Assembly: GCF_900116135.1 (NCBI RefSeq)
Contig: NZ_FOZX01000001.1
Location: 1,397,918-1,461,917 of the forward strand
Direction: 5' to 3'
From: Saccharopolyspora flava
GTDB lineage: Bacteria > Actinomycetota > Actinomycetes > Mycobacteriales > Pseudonocardiaceae
Length of the DNA stretch: 64,000 nucleotides
Part shown: positions 14,946 to 25,674 of the stretch, one piece after another
Position numbering within the stretch: the stretch's first letter is position 1
How the letters are laid out: the number at the start of each line of letters is the position of its first letter
Notes under the pieces: model-generated
What the model was told of the DNA's origin: nothing
Seen by the model: only the letters and a program-made list of their open reading frames with translations
The model's database searches: none
Position numbers and translations under genes: made by a program

Positions 14946-16391
14946 TCAGGCGATGGGAACGGTGAGCGGGTTCGGTGCCGGCCCCGGCCGCACCGAACCC
15001 GCTGCCGCCGCGAGCCGCTGGATCGCCTCGACCAGCCGCTCGCCGGGCAGCGTGTAGGGAACTCGGATCCAGCGCTCCAGCGATCCGTTCACCGAGAACC
15101 GCGCCCCCGGGGCCAGGCGCACCGAGTGCGCCTCGGCCGCCACCGCCAGCCTGCTGGCGATGGGTTCGCCGACGTCGCACCACAACGACAGCCCGCCGTC
15201 GGGAACCCGGAACCGCCACTCCGGCAGGTGCTCCCGCAACGCCCCGACCAGCACGTCCAGCCGCTCCGCGGCCTCGGCCCGCCGCCGGGCGAGCACGGGT
15301 TCGGCGTCGTCGAGGAGTTCGGTGAGCACCAGCTGCTCCAGCACCGGGCTGCCCAGGTCGGTCGCGGCGCGACCGAGCACCAGCCGCTGGATGAACTCCT
15401 CCCCGGCCCGCACCCAGCCGAGCCGCAGGCCGCCCCAGAACGACTTGCCCGCCGAGCCGATGGTGATCACCCGGTCGGTGAAGCTCGCGATCGGCGGCGG
15501 GGCCTGCCTCCCGGTGAGGTCGATGTCCAGCAACGTCTCGTCGATCACCGCGTTCGTGCAGGTCCGGGCCAGTGCCCGCGCCAGCCGCTCGCGGCCTTCG
15601 GCGTCCAGCAGCACGCCGGTCGGGTTCTGGAAGTCGGGGATCAGGTAGGCCAGCCGCGGCGAGGTCTGGCGCAGCGTCGCGGCGAGCAGGTCCAGGTCCC
15701 AGCCGTCGTCGGTCATCGGCACCGCCACCGGAGTCACCCCGTGCGCGCGCAGCGCTTCGATCGCGTTGGGGTAGGTGGGGTGCTCGATGAGCACCCGCTC
15801 GCCGGGCGACACGAGAGCCCGCAGGACCAGCGCGAACGCGTGCTGCGCACCGTTGGTGATCATGATCTGCTCGGGGTTGGTGGGCAGTCCGCGCGCCGTG
15901 TATCGCTCGGCGACGCGGGCGCGCAGGGCGGGCAGTCCGTGCGGCTGGTAGCCGTGGTCGCCGATCTGCTCGGCGAGCCGCACCTGCGCCCGCTCCACGG
16001 CCCCGCGCAGCTCCGGCGGAGCGCCAGGGGTGGCCTGGGCGAGGTTGATCACGCCCGGGTCGCTGGAGGGGAACCAGCCGCCCTGCGCCTCGGCGCCGCG
16101 CCGCGAGTCCGGCAGCTTCACCCAGGATCCGGCGCCGCGGCGGCTCGCGGCGAACCCGCCCTCGCGCAGCCGTTCCAGAGCCCGGGTGACCAGGGTGCGG
16201 CTCACGTCGAGGGAACCGGCGAGCTCCCGCTCGGCGGGCAGCCGGGTGCCGGGAGGAAGTCGCCCGTCGAGGACCAGCTGGCGGATCCCGTCGGCGAGCA
16301 GCTGGGAGGACGGGCGCGTGCCTTGGTGCCAGCCCCCGAGGAGGTCGCGGAGCTTGTGGCCGTGGATGTGCGCACCGGGCGTCGGCAACAT
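14946..16391 (-). CDS. MocR-type GntR/aminotransferase transcriptional regulator (YczR-like)
   Basis: A 481-aa protein. A winged-helix GntR domain occupies about residues 30-95 (QLLADGIRQLVLDGRLPPGTRLPAERELAGSLDVSRTLVTRALERLREGG). A fold-type I PLP aminotransferase domain follows (about residues 130-470) with FQNPTGVLLD, VIDETLLDIDL and the PLP-Lys in IGSAGKSFWGGLRLGW. MocR proteins sense PLP or its derivatives. The divergent neighbour is a yczE-type gene, the classic YczR/YczE pairing, so this regulator very probably controls that membrane protein and itself through the 61-bp spacer. Confidence 0.9.
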   Translation of the reverse strand: MLPTPGAHIHGHKLRDLLGGWHQGTRPSSQLLADGIRQLVLDGRLPPGTRLPAERELAGSLDVSRTLVTRALERLREGGFAASRRGAGSWVKLPDSRRGAEAQGGWFPSSDPGVINLAQATPGAPPELRGAVERAQVRLAEQIGDHGYQPHGLPALRARVAERYTARGLPTNPEQIMITNGAQHAFALVLRALVSPGERVLIEHPTYPNAIEALRAHGVTPVAVPMTDDGWDLDLLAATLRQTSPRLAYLIPDFQNPTGVLLDAEGRERLARALARTCTNAVIDETLLDIDLTGRQAPPPIASFTDRVITIGSAGKSFWGGLRLGWVRAGEEFIQRLVLGRAATDLGSPVLEQLVLTELLDDAEPVLARRRAEAAERLDVLVGALREHLPEWRFRVPDGGLSLWCDVGEPIASRLAVAAEAHSVRLAPGARFSVNGSLERWIRVPYTLPGERLVEAIQRLAAAAGSVRPGPAPNPLTVPIA

Positions 16392-16452
16392 GGGTCCAGA
16401 GTAGTGCGATTGGACATCGTCTTGAAGGCCAATTTACGGCTACTACTGGAGC
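16392..16452. promoter_or_regulatory. Divergent MocR/YczE promoter region with inverted repeats
   Basis: Two nested dyads are visible: TCCAG-AG-TAGT near 16393-16403 against ACTACTGGA near 16442-16450, and ATTGG against CCAAT around 16410-16434. Both fit a MocR operator shared by the divergent genes. Exact sites are inferred. Confidence 0.45.
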
Positions 16453-17163
16453 ATGGCCTCAGCACCGGTCCACGTGGATCTCTCCCCGCTGTCGATGCGG
16501 TTCCGGACTCTGCCCCGGTTCGCCCAGCTCATCGGCGGACTGCTGCTCTACGGCGCGAGCCTGGCGCTGATGGTGCGCGGCGACCTGGGTCTGGCGCCGT
16601 GGAGCGTGTTCGACCAGGGCGTCTCCGAGCGGCTGGGCGTGAGCATGGGCACGGCCAACGCGGTCGCGGGCGCGGCGATCCTGCTGTGCTGGCTTCCGCT
16701 GCGCGAGCGACCCGGCGTCGGCACGGTCGCCAACGTCCTGCTGGTCGCGATCGCCCTGGACGCGACGCTCGCCGCGCTCCCACCCGCGCACGCGCTCGTG
16801 GTGCGGCTTCCGCTGCTGGTCGCCGGGGTCGCGCTCAACGCGCTGGCGACCGCGATCTACGTCGGCGCCCGGCTCGGCCCGGGCCCGCGCGACGGGCTGA
16901 TGACCGGACTGCACGCGCGGACCGGTCGATCGGTGCGGGTCGTGCGGGCGTCCCTCGAGGTCGGCGTGCTCGCCGCGGGCTGGCTGCTCGGCGGCACGGC
17001 CGGGCCCGGAACCGTGCTGTACGCGGCGGCGATCGGGCCGCTCACGCAAACCTGTCTGCGCTTCACCGCCGTGCGAGGAAAAAGATCTCTGCCCCTAGAG
17101 ACATCTCGGATACCACGCAGTAGCATTGACGCCGTCCACCTGACCCCCAGGGGTGGACCTTGA
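16453..17163 (+). CDS. YczE-like membrane protein
   Basis: A 236-aa polytopic membrane protein of the YczE/YitT-like group. It begins with FAQLIGGLLLYGASLALMVRGDLGLAPWSVFDQGVS, the characteristic first helix and the Gly-Leu-Ala-Pro-Trp turn. It has about five to six transmembrane segments and a Gly-Pro-Gly-Pro-Arg-Asp-Gly motif in the loop before the last helices. In Bacillus, YczE is linked to surfactin and other secondary metabolite production; here its regulator is the divergent MocR gene. The last 25 residues are hydrophilic and poorly conserved in appearance. Confidence 0.85.
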   Translation: MASAPVHVDLSPLSMRFRTLPRFAQLIGGLLLYGASLALMVRGDLGLAPWSVFDQGVSERLGVSMGTANAVAGAAILLCWLPLRERPGVGTVANVLLVAIALDATLAALPPAHALVVRLPLLVAGVALNALATAIYVGARLGPGPRDGLMTGLHARTGRSVRVVRASLEVGVLAAGWLLGGTAGPGTVLYAAAIGPLTQTCLRFTAVRGKRSLPLETSRIPRSSIDAVHLTPRGGP

Positions 17164-17212
17164 CGCCCCCGCACTCCCGGTAACCCCCAGGCCGGTTGAG
17201 CGCGGGGGCGTC
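17162..17212 (+). terminator. Convergent hairpin after yczE-like gene
   Basis: GACGCCCCCGC (17162-17172) is perfectly complementary to GCGGGGGCGTC (17202-17212), with a 29-nt loop. It separates the convergent yczE-like and MDMPI genes. Confidence 0.5.
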
Positions 17213-17219
17213 CCTACGT

Positions 17220-17846
17220 CTACAGGGCGTTGATTGTGGACGGCGCCCGTTCCGCCCTGGCCAGCGCTCGCAGCAGCGCGCTCTGCCCGTGCCGCCGAGC
17301 GGCCACACCGGACAGCAACCGCAGCACGGGTTCGATCACATCGGACGGCAGCTCCGGCGTCTCGACCCCGACGCTGACGGCGATGTCGTCGTCGTGCACA
17401 GCGATCTCCATCATGCGCGTGACCAGGTAGTCGTCGAGCCGGATCGCGCGACCGGCGTGCTCGACGAGCCGGTCCGGCGCTGCCGCGGGCAACGTCGTCC
17501 GCAGTTCCTCGATCGCGGCGTCGAGCCTGCGCACCAGCGCCGCGTGGCCCTCGGCAGCGACCTCCTCGCCGAGCTCGCGCAGCTTCACGTTGATCTCGGC
17601 GTGCACATCGGCCCCGACCCACGGCATCCCGGAGTAGTAGTCGAGCAGCGAGATCGGCTCACCGGCCGGTTCCCCGGCCGCGAGCAAGCCCGGCAGCCGC
17701 AACACCTGAGCCCCGAGGTGCCCGACCAACCCGGACACGCGGAACTCGGCCAAGGCGCTCTCGCGCTCCCACGCCTCGGCCACGGCGGGCTCCCGGATCA
17801 GTCCAACGGCGATCCCGGCAGCCCGAAGATATGCGTCTCGCACCAC
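17220..17846 (-). CDS. MDMPI N-terminal domain protein
   Basis: About 208 aa. It starts at GTG 17846 or GTG 17843, just after a GGGGAGG ribosome binding site; the longer open frame upstream is not gene-like. It matches the mycothiol-dependent maleylpyruvate isomerase / DinB-like superfamily: SALAEFRVSGLVGHLGAQVLRL gives the N-terminal helix with Gly-His, and TRMMEIAVHDDDIAVSVG carries the middle-helix His-Asp motif. A metal-dependent thiol chemistry role is typical of the superfamily, but the substrate is unknown. Another family member is divergently placed at 18070. Confidence 0.8.
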   Translation of the reverse strand: MVRDAYLRAAGIAVGLIREPAVAEAWERESALAEFRVSGLVGHLGAQVLRLPGLLAAGEPAGEPISLLDYYSGMPWVGADVHAEINVKLRELGEEVAAEGHAALVRRLDAAIEELRTTLPAAAPDRLVEHAGRAIRLDDYLVTRMMEIAVHDDDIAVSVGVETPELPSDVIEPVLRLLSGVAARRHGQSALLRALARAERAPSTINAL

Positions 17847-17951
17847 GTTCCCTCCCCGTTGCAGGCCTCCGGAAGCTACCGCCGGCCACCGACAGCGCGC
17901 GTCCGAGAAATCCCTCGCTCGTTGTCGGCATGTCGACTTACCGTCCCGGGC

Positions 17952-18011
17952 ATGAACTTCTTGGTCGAGTTGGCCGCCCACGGGCTCCTGGCCGGTGCGC
18001 TGGCTCCGTGA
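17952..18011 (+). CDS. Possible leaderless 19-aa mini-ORF
   Basis: ATG 17952 opens a 19-codon frame (MNFLVELAAHGLLAGALAP) and is preceded at 7 nt by a TACCGT -10-like box (17939-17944). This is the same arrangement seen before several true genes here. It ends 58 nt before the MDMPI gene and is in a different frame. It could be a leader peptide or chance; the leucine/alanine composition is common in high-GC noise. Confidence 0.3.
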   Translation: MNFLVELAAHGLLAGALAP

Positions 18012-18069
18012 CGATGAGTTCCCGGTGCTGCCGTGGTCTACCCACGAGGAGACCGAGGAGGTGCGGGAC

Positions 18070-18651
18070 ATGCTGGAGCCGGTGCGAGGACCGGAACTGA
18101 TCGGACTGCTGGAGCGGAGCTTCGCCGCCACGTCCGCCGTGCTGAAGGCGGTGCCGCCGCAGCGTCGAGACGATCCGACACCCTGCGAGGGCTGGACCGT
18201 CGGCCAGCTCGGCGGGCACCTGGTCGGGGGCGCCACCTACTTCGGGCGATCGGCGGCCGGGATGGCGCCCGACCTGCCCACCGAGGAGCCGCGATCGCTC
18301 GGCGACGACACGACGGCGGCCTTCCGCGAGGCCGTCGAGTTCAACCTGGCCGCGTTCCGCCGCCCCGGCGTCCTCGACGCGGACCACGGCTTCGTCTTCG
18401 GCCCCACGCCGGGCTGGGTGATCGCCTCCATCAGCCTCTCCGAGGTGCTGCTGCACGGCTGGGACCTGGCGCGCGCCCTGGACCTGCCGTACTCGCCGGA
18501 CGACGGCGCCGTCGACGCCGTGCTGCGGTTCCAGATGCAGGGCAGCGAGGACCAGCTGCGCGCCGAGGGCATGTTCGCCCCGGCCGAGCAGGCACCGCCG
18601 AACGCGACGCCGCTCCAGGAGCTGGTGGCCTTCACCGGCCGCCTGCCCTGA
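18070..18651 (+). CDS. TIGR03086-type metal-binding (MDMPI-like) protein
   Basis: A 193-aa protein of the TIGR03086 family. [19 protein letters not shown] at the N-terminus, [21 protein letters not shown] (Thr-Pro-Cys-x-Gly-Trp, Gly-His) and [17 protein letters not shown] (His-Gly-Trp-Asp-Leu) are the family hallmarks and give the three metal ligands. ATG 18070 has a GAGGAGG ribosome binding site 9 nt upstream. The function is undefined; members are numerous in mycothiol-producing Actinobacteria. Confidence 0.87.
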   Translation: MLEPVRGPELIGLLERSFAATSAVLKAVPPQRRDDPTPCEGWTVGQLGGHLVGGATYFGRSAAGMAPDLPTEEPRSLGDDTTAAFREAVEFNLAAFRRPGVLDADHGFVFGPTPGWVIASISLSEVLLHGWDLARALDLPYSPDDGAVDAVLRFQMQGSEDQLRAEGMFAPAEQAPPNATPLQELVAFTGRLP

Positions 18652-18764
18652 TCATCCGGGCGAAACGGGCGCCGCCGTCGGGGTGCCGTGGCAGGATTCC
18701 GCAGGTGAGCGCGCGATCCGTCCGGGAACGCGATCCGCATCCGGGAACGCCGAACGGAGTCACC

Positions 18765-21119
<2,355 letters not shown>

Positions 21120-21178
21120 GCCGCGCCCGGATCGAAATTCGGTGGAGGCGGCCCGATTCGGCCGTTAGGGTGCTCGAC

Positions 21179-21211
21179 GTGATGCAGCAGTTCTTCTTCC
21201 GCTTGGGCTGA
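21179..21211 (+). CDS. Candidate leaderless leader peptide MMQQFFFRLG
   Basis: A 10-codon frame starts at GTG 21179 (or ATG 21182) with three consecutive TTC phenylalanine codons. A TAGGGT -10-like hexamer (21166-21171) ends 7 nt upstream, and TGGAGG (21143-21148) sits 17 bp before that. Immediately after the stop are alternative hairpins: GACTCGG (21210-21216) can pair with CGAGTC (21223-21228) or with CCGAGTC (21253-21259), and GGCGTCG (21231-21237) pairs with CGACGCC (21244-21250). The P-loop kinase gene follows at 21277. The arrangement resembles an attenuator, but this is inference. Confidence 0.4.
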   Translation: MMQQFFFRLG

Positions 21212-21276
21212 CTCGGTTCTCACGAGTCCCGGCGTCGCGAGGCCGACGCCTTCCGAGTCATGCCTGAAGGGGAACC

Positions 21277-21897
21277 ATGCTCTTGCTCGTCAGCGGCGCG
21301 TCCGGCGTCGGCAAGACCACCGCGCGCCTGCACGCACGTCCCCTGCTCGACGAGTCCGTCGAGACCGCCGAGCTGTTCACGCTCGGGGAGATCCCGGCCG
21401 TCCCGACCATCGCCTGGCGCCAGCAGCAGGTGGAGGTCGCGGTCCGGCGAGCGATCGAGCTGAACGCCCGGGGCGAGCACCTGCTGTTCGCGGGGGATCC
21501 GGTCCCGCTGGGCGAGGTGCTCGCCGCCCCGAGCGCCGACCGGATCGACGTCGCCGCCTGCCTGCTCGACATCGACGAGCAGACCCACCTGGCACGTCTG
21601 GCGAAGCGCGGCGACCCGGAGGAGCTGATCCCGCTCCACCAGGGCTTCGCCGCCTGGCTGCGCACCCACGCGACGGACCCGAGCCACCTCCCGGAGGCCG
21701 TCACCCGGGACGCCTGGCCGGAGATGCGCTGGCACCGCTGGACGAACCGCGCCCCGGGCCCGGAGTGGGCCGTGGAGATCATCGACACCTCACCCCTGAC
21801 CCCGCAGCAGCTGGGCGCCGAGGTCGCCGCCTGGTGCCGCCGAGCGCTGACCGGCCGAGCCCCGGTCTTCCCAGCGGGCTGGTTCGACCAGGACTGA
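21277..21897 (+). CDS. P-loop ATPase/kinase-like protein
   Basis: A 206-aa P-loop NTPase with Walker A at the very N-terminus (VSGASGVGKTT, about residues 5-15). The fold resembles small nucleoside/adenylate-type kinases; a VAACLLDIDEQTHLARLAKRGD segment corresponds to the LID-like region. Conserved aromatic residues cluster in the C-terminal third (EMRWHRW, AAWCRR). GAAGGGG gives a ribosome binding site. The substrate is unknown. It is preceded by the mini-ORF and hairpins at 21179-21259, which may control it. Confidence 0.75.
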   Translation: MLLLVSGASGVGKTTARLHARPLLDESVETAELFTLGEIPAVPTIAWRQQQVEVAVRRAIELNARGEHLLFAGDPVPLGEVLAAPSADRIDVAACLLDIDEQTHLARLAKRGDPEELIPLHQGFAAWLRTHATDPSHLPEAVTRDAWPEMRWHRWTNRAPGPEWAVEIIDTSPLTPQQLGAEVAAWCRRALTGRAPVFPAGWFDQD

Positions 21898-21922
21898 CGC
21901 CCGGGGCACGACCTTCGCCGTC

Positions 21923-23548
21923 CTAGCCGTGGGGGCAGGTCTTCTGGCCGGGGTTGCCGCACGGGGTGGTTTCGGCGTCGGTCAGCAGCGCGCGGGCGGC
22001 CTCGCCGGTGAGGTACTCCTGGAACTTGGTCAGCAGCGGGTCCTCCTCGGCCTTGCGGGTGTAGAGGTATTCGACCGCCCAGAACGGGTAGCCGTCGCTC
22101 CTGGGCTCCTTGCCGTCCAGGGGGACGATCTTCAGCGCCTGGGCCTCGGCGACGGACCTGGCGGCGTGCACGTCGGCGAACCCGATCGCGCCCGGCGTCG
22201 TCTCGACGCGGTTGAGCACGGCCGCGGTGTTGGGCGACCAGCAGCGCACGGGCGGACCGCCCGGGGCGAGGACGTGGCTGTCGCAGGGCAGCGTCGGCGC
22301 GGTGATGTCGCCCTTGATGACCTCGTTCTCGAACACCTTCCGGGTGCCGGACAGGTCGGTGCGGTCGACGATCTTGATCGGGCCGGGCGCCCCGCCGACC
22401 TGGCTCCAGTCCGTCACCTCGCCGGAGAAGATGGCGCGGAGATCGTCGGAGGTCAGGCCCGGGACGTCGGTCTCGCTGTTGACGACGACGGCGAAGGTGA
22501 CGACGGCGATCGGCCGCTGCTGGAAGTCGCCGTGATCGGCCGGGCCGTCCGAGAACACCCCGACCACGGGCGATCCCGCGTCTCGTCCGAGCAGGCCCAG
22601 CCCGTCGATGCTGCCGGTGTCGGAGGTGCTGATGGTCGCGCCGTCGCAGTCCTTCTCGTACTGCTCGGCCACCCGGTCGACGACCGGCATGAAGGCGCTG
22701 GACCCGGCGATCTGGAGGGAGCCGTTCGCGCAGTGGCCGGGTTCGGCGGAGACGGCGGTGTGGATCGAGGTCGCGATCAGCGCGCCCGCGAGCAGCAGGC
22801 TCAGCCCGGTTGCCACGGCGGCTCCGGTGAAGCGGGGTTTGGTCTTCTCGTCGCGGATCCAGCCGTTCTCGATCCGGCCGTCGGCCAGCACCGTCTTGGT
22901 CGTCTCACCGCCGGCGCGCTCGTCCGGCTCCTGCAGGACCACGACGAGCTTGAACTTCTCCCGCCGCTTGAGCGCCAACCGCCCCACCCGCACGCCGTGC
23001 CACTGCGGGCCGAGCTCGGTCGCACCGGCTTCGATCGTGGTCGACATGCGGCTGCGCAGCCACGTCCGCACGGCACCCAGGTCGCCGGAGTCGCCGGGAG
23101 CGGGTCGGCGGGGCGCGGTGTCCTCGGTGAAGAACGCGAGGTTGGCCCGGGCCGCCGCGCGCAGTTCGGGGGTGCTCGCCTCGGAGATCCGCGCGTCCCA
23201 CACGACGCGCTTGCCGAAGGTGAACGAGAGCGGGAGGTCGTAGTCGCGCTTCTCGATGTCGTAGCTGCCGACGTTGCGGATGCGGATGATGACCACGCTC
23301 ATCCGGTTGGCCATGTCGGTGAGGTGCCGCAGCCGCGGATCCGCCTCGGCGGACAGCTCGTCGTGCCTGGACAGCGGGTCGAGGCCGATCTTCGAGTTGT
23401 ACAGGACCCGGTAGTCGATGCGCTTGCGGCGGATCACCAGCCGGTCGGCCAGGGGTGCGGCGAGCATGAGCACCGCGGCCAGCGCGATCCACGCCGGGGT
23501 ACCGAGTTCGGCGACGATGCCGACCAGACCCGCCCACAGGTTGGCCAT
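21923..23548 (-). CDS. Membrane-anchored PstS-like substrate-binding protein
   Basis: A 541-aa chimera. An N-terminal transmembrane helix (about residues 17-37) leads to a soluble region of about 200 residues with no family I recognise (RIDYRVLYNSKIGLD...). A second transmembrane helix follows (about 245-268). The C-terminal half is a phosphate-binding-protein-like domain (LQIAGSSAFMPVVDRVAEQYEKDCDGA, later LTSDDLRAIFSGEVTDWSQVGG and DLSGTRKVFEN). No lipobox and no pst transport genes are nearby, so it may be a sensor or scaffold rather than an ABC-transporter receptor. Confidence 0.78.
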   Translation of the reverse strand: MANLWAGLVGIVAELGTPAWIALAAVLMLAAPLADRLVIRRKRIDYRVLYNSKIGLDPLSRHDELSAEADPRLRHLTDMANRMSVVIIRIRNVGSYDIEKRDYDLPLSFTFGKRVVWDARISEASTPELRAAARANLAFFTEDTAPRRPAPGDSGDLGAVRTWLRSRMSTTIEAGATELGPQWHGVRVGRLALKRREKFKLVVVLQEPDERAGGETTKTVLADGRIENGWIRDEKTKPRFTGAAVATGLSLLLAGALIATSIHTAVSAEPGHCANGSLQIAGSSAFMPVVDRVAEQYEKDCDGATISTSDTGSIDGLGLLGRDAGSPVVGVFSDGPADHGDFQQRPIAVVTFAVVVNSETDVPGLTSDDLRAIFSGEVTDWSQVGGAPGPIKIVDRTDLSGTRKVFENEVIKGDITAPTLPCDSHVLAPGGPPVRCWSPNTAAVLNRVETTPGAIGFADVHAARSVAEAQALKIVPLDGKEPRSDGYPFWAVEYLYTRKAEEDPLLTKFQEYLTGEAARALLTDAETTPCGNPGQKTCPHG

Positions 23549-23899
23549 TGCCCTCTCCCATCAGCGCTGGTCAGCACAGCGTAGGACCGGTTCGCGCGGT
23601 TTCAGGGGCGGTGCCGATCGCTGTTCACGGCGTGTTCATCCGCTGGTACTCCGGGAAACCCGGTGCCACGGGCCCGCTTTCCGCGCCGAGCTCCGGTGGT
23701 CCGGTCCGAGCGGACGTCGCCAGGGGACAGTTTTTCCTCGAATTGTCCGGACAAAAGGGATGTTGATCATGGGTAATTCAAGGAAAAACTGTCCCCCTCC
23801 CGCAGCGAAGACTCCCGGAACAGAGCACCACGCCACTCCTTGACTTCGAGTTAACTGGAACTCCTAGCGTCGGGGCGAACCGTTCGACGGGAGGTAGCC
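23549..23899. other. Divergent intergenic region carrying a family-A repeat
   Basis: 351 bp between divergent genes. Apart from the repeat at 23723-23796 nothing gene-like is supported. A GGGAGG lies 9-14 nt before ATG 23900. Confidence 0.5.
23723..23796. repeat. Family-A long dyad repeat (copy 2)
   Basis: 22-bp arms (23723-23744 with 23775-23796, one mismatch) end in GGGGACAGTT/AACTGTCCCC. The centre contains TTGTCCGGACAA, and GTTGATCATGGGT, the reverse complement of the centre of copy 1 (ACCCATGATCAA). The copy is therefore in the opposite orientation to that at 1795. It lies in a divergent promoter region, so a terminator role is unlikely. Confidence 0.85.
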
Positions 23900-24538
23900 A
23901 TGAAGCGAATTCGACCCGATCTCTGGGAAACCGAACCCGAGTTCCCCGCCCCCGGACTGAGCACCCACGCCTACCTGTGGGCCGGGCCCCGCGGGAACGT
24001 GCTGTTCTACAACACCACGCTGGAGTCCGAGATCGAGGCGATGGCCGAGCTCGGCGGCGTGCGCCACCAGTACCTCAGCCACCGGGACGAGATCGCCCCC
24101 TCGCTGCGCACCATCAAGCAGCGCTTCGGCTCAGCGCTGCACATCTCGGCCACCGAAGCTCCCCTCGCACGCGAAACCGCCGCCGTGGACGGCACTTTCG
24201 ACGAGCGGAGAACCGAAGAAGCCGGTTTCGAGGTGATCCCGACACCGGGTCACACCCCGGGCAGCGCCTGCTTCCTGGTTCCCGGCGCGGACGGGACGCG
24301 CTACCTGCTCACCGGCGACACGATCGTCCGCGGCGCCGACGGCGCCTGGTTCGCCGGCTACCTGCCCGGCCACAGCGACCACGACTCCCTCGTGCGCAGC
24401 CTCGAAGCCCTGTCCCGGCTCACACCGGACGTGGTGATCTTCAGCGCCTTCACCGGCGATTCCGGCGTCACCGAGCTCGACCGCCCTTGGGCCGACTGCG
24501 TCTCCGAAGCCCTCGCGAGCCTGCCCCCGGTGAGCTGA
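23900..24538 (+). CDS. MBL-fold hydrolase-like protein
   Basis: A 212-aa protein of the metallo-beta-lactamase fold. It has the fold's VIPTPGHTPGSACFLV strand with the third metal His, and YLLTGDTIV with the bridging Asp. The usual HxHxDH motif is replaced by YLSHRDEI, so only part of the dinuclear site remains. This is typical of a divergent MBL subgroup and makes catalysis uncertain. GGGAGG before ATG 23900 supports the start. An alpha/beta hydrolase lies 65 bp downstream on the same strand. Confidence 0.8.
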   Translation: MKRIRPDLWETEPEFPAPGLSTHAYLWAGPRGNVLFYNTTLESEIEAMAELGGVRHQYLSHRDEIAPSLRTIKQRFGSALHISATEAPLARETAAVDGTFDERRTEEAGFEVIPTPGHTPGSACFLVPGADGTRYLLTGDTIVRGADGAWFAGYLPGHSDHDSLVRSLEALSRLTPDVVIFSAFTGDSGVTELDRPWADCVSEALASLPPVS

Positions 24539-24603
24539 CAACCGGAGACGCCGAACGTCAGTACGCTGGAAAAAGGGGGAATCTCAGCGGAAAGGCGTTT
24601 CGC

Positions 24604-25509
24604 ATGATCGAGCACCTCACCATCCCGCGCGGGTCCTTCGAGCTCGCGGCCGACCTGCACCGCCCTGACGACGACGCCCCACCACGTGCCGTGGTGCTGT
24701 CCACACCCGGCAGCAGCGTGAAGGAGCAGATCGGCGCGAACTACGCGTCCCGGCTGGCGGCCCGGGGCATCACGGCGCTGGTGTTCGACCCCGGCCACCA
24801 GGGGCGGAGCGGCGGCGAGCCGCGCGACCTCGAAGACCCGTACCGCAGGGGCGAGGACATCTCGTACGCGATCGACGCGCTGGCCGCGATGCCCGGCGTC
24901 GACCCGGAGCGGATCGGGGTCCTCGGCATCTGCGCGGGCGGCGGCTACGCCGTGCACACGGCCCGGACCGATCACCGCATCAAGGCGGTCGGGACGGTCG
25001 TGCCCGGCAACATGGGCACCTCGTTCCGCAGCTTCCAGCCGGACGGCCCGGCCCGGGCGCTCGAGGAGATGGCCGCCGCGCGCACCGAGGAGAACCGGGC
25101 CGGCCGGATGACCCGCGTGCCGTGGATCCCCGACACCCTCGAGGAGGCCGAGGCCGCCGGGATCACCGACATCGACACCCTCCAGGCGGTCACCTTCTAC
25201 CGCACCGAGCGCGGCAGGAGCGAGCACTCGCCGAACCGCCGTCTCGCCCGCAGCGACTCGCTGCTGCTCGGCTACGACGCGTTCCACCTGGTCGACCAGC
25301 TGCTCACGCAACCGCTGCAGGTGGTGCTGGCAGGTCGCCGGGGCAACACCGGTTCCTACGAGGCCGGTATGCGGCTCTGGGAACTCGCCCCGAACCCGGT
25401 CGACCTGATGGTGATCGACGGCGCGGGCCACTACGAGATGTACGACGAGCCGCGCTACGTCGACCCGGCGGTGGAGCGCCTCGCCGCGTTCTTCTCGACG
25501 CACCTGTGA
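24604..25509 (+). CDS. Alpha/beta hydrolase (dienelactone/YcjY-like)
   Basis: A 301-aa hydrolase of the type exemplified by YcjY/DltD-like alpha/beta hydrolases. ALVFDPGHQGRSGGEPR follows strand 4, the nucleophile elbow reads GICAGGGYA with Cys in place of Ser (Gly-Ile-Cys-Ala-Gly-Gly-Gly), and an HYEMYDEPRYVD C-terminal region supplies the His. A cysteine nucleophile is characteristic of the dienelactone-hydrolase-like branch. GGAAAGG precedes ATG 24604. The substrate is unknown. Confidence 0.83.
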   Translation: MIEHLTIPRGSFELAADLHRPDDDAPPRAVVLSTPGSSVKEQIGANYASRLAARGITALVFDPGHQGRSGGEPRDLEDPYRRGEDISYAIDALAAMPGVDPERIGVLGICAGGGYAVHTARTDHRIKAVGTVVPGNMGTSFRSFQPDGPARALEEMAAARTEENRAGRMTRVPWIPDTLEEAEAAGITDIDTLQAVTFYRTERGRSEHSPNRRLARSDSLLLGYDAFHLVDQLLTQPLQVVLAGRRGNTGSYEAGMRLWELAPNPVDLMVIDGAGHYEMYDEPRYVDPAVERLAAFFSTHL

Positions 25510-25674
25510 CAACCCGGACTGCGCCCAGCGGTCGTCCGGCTGCGCCGAACGGTCGACACGACCGGCGCACCCATCCGGCTCCTCCCGCTCACCGCCGTCC
25601 GGAGGCATCGGTCTGGAGCGACCGCGTTCACCGTGGTAGTCGCGCTGTCCGGGGCCGCTTGTAGGCTCGTCGGC

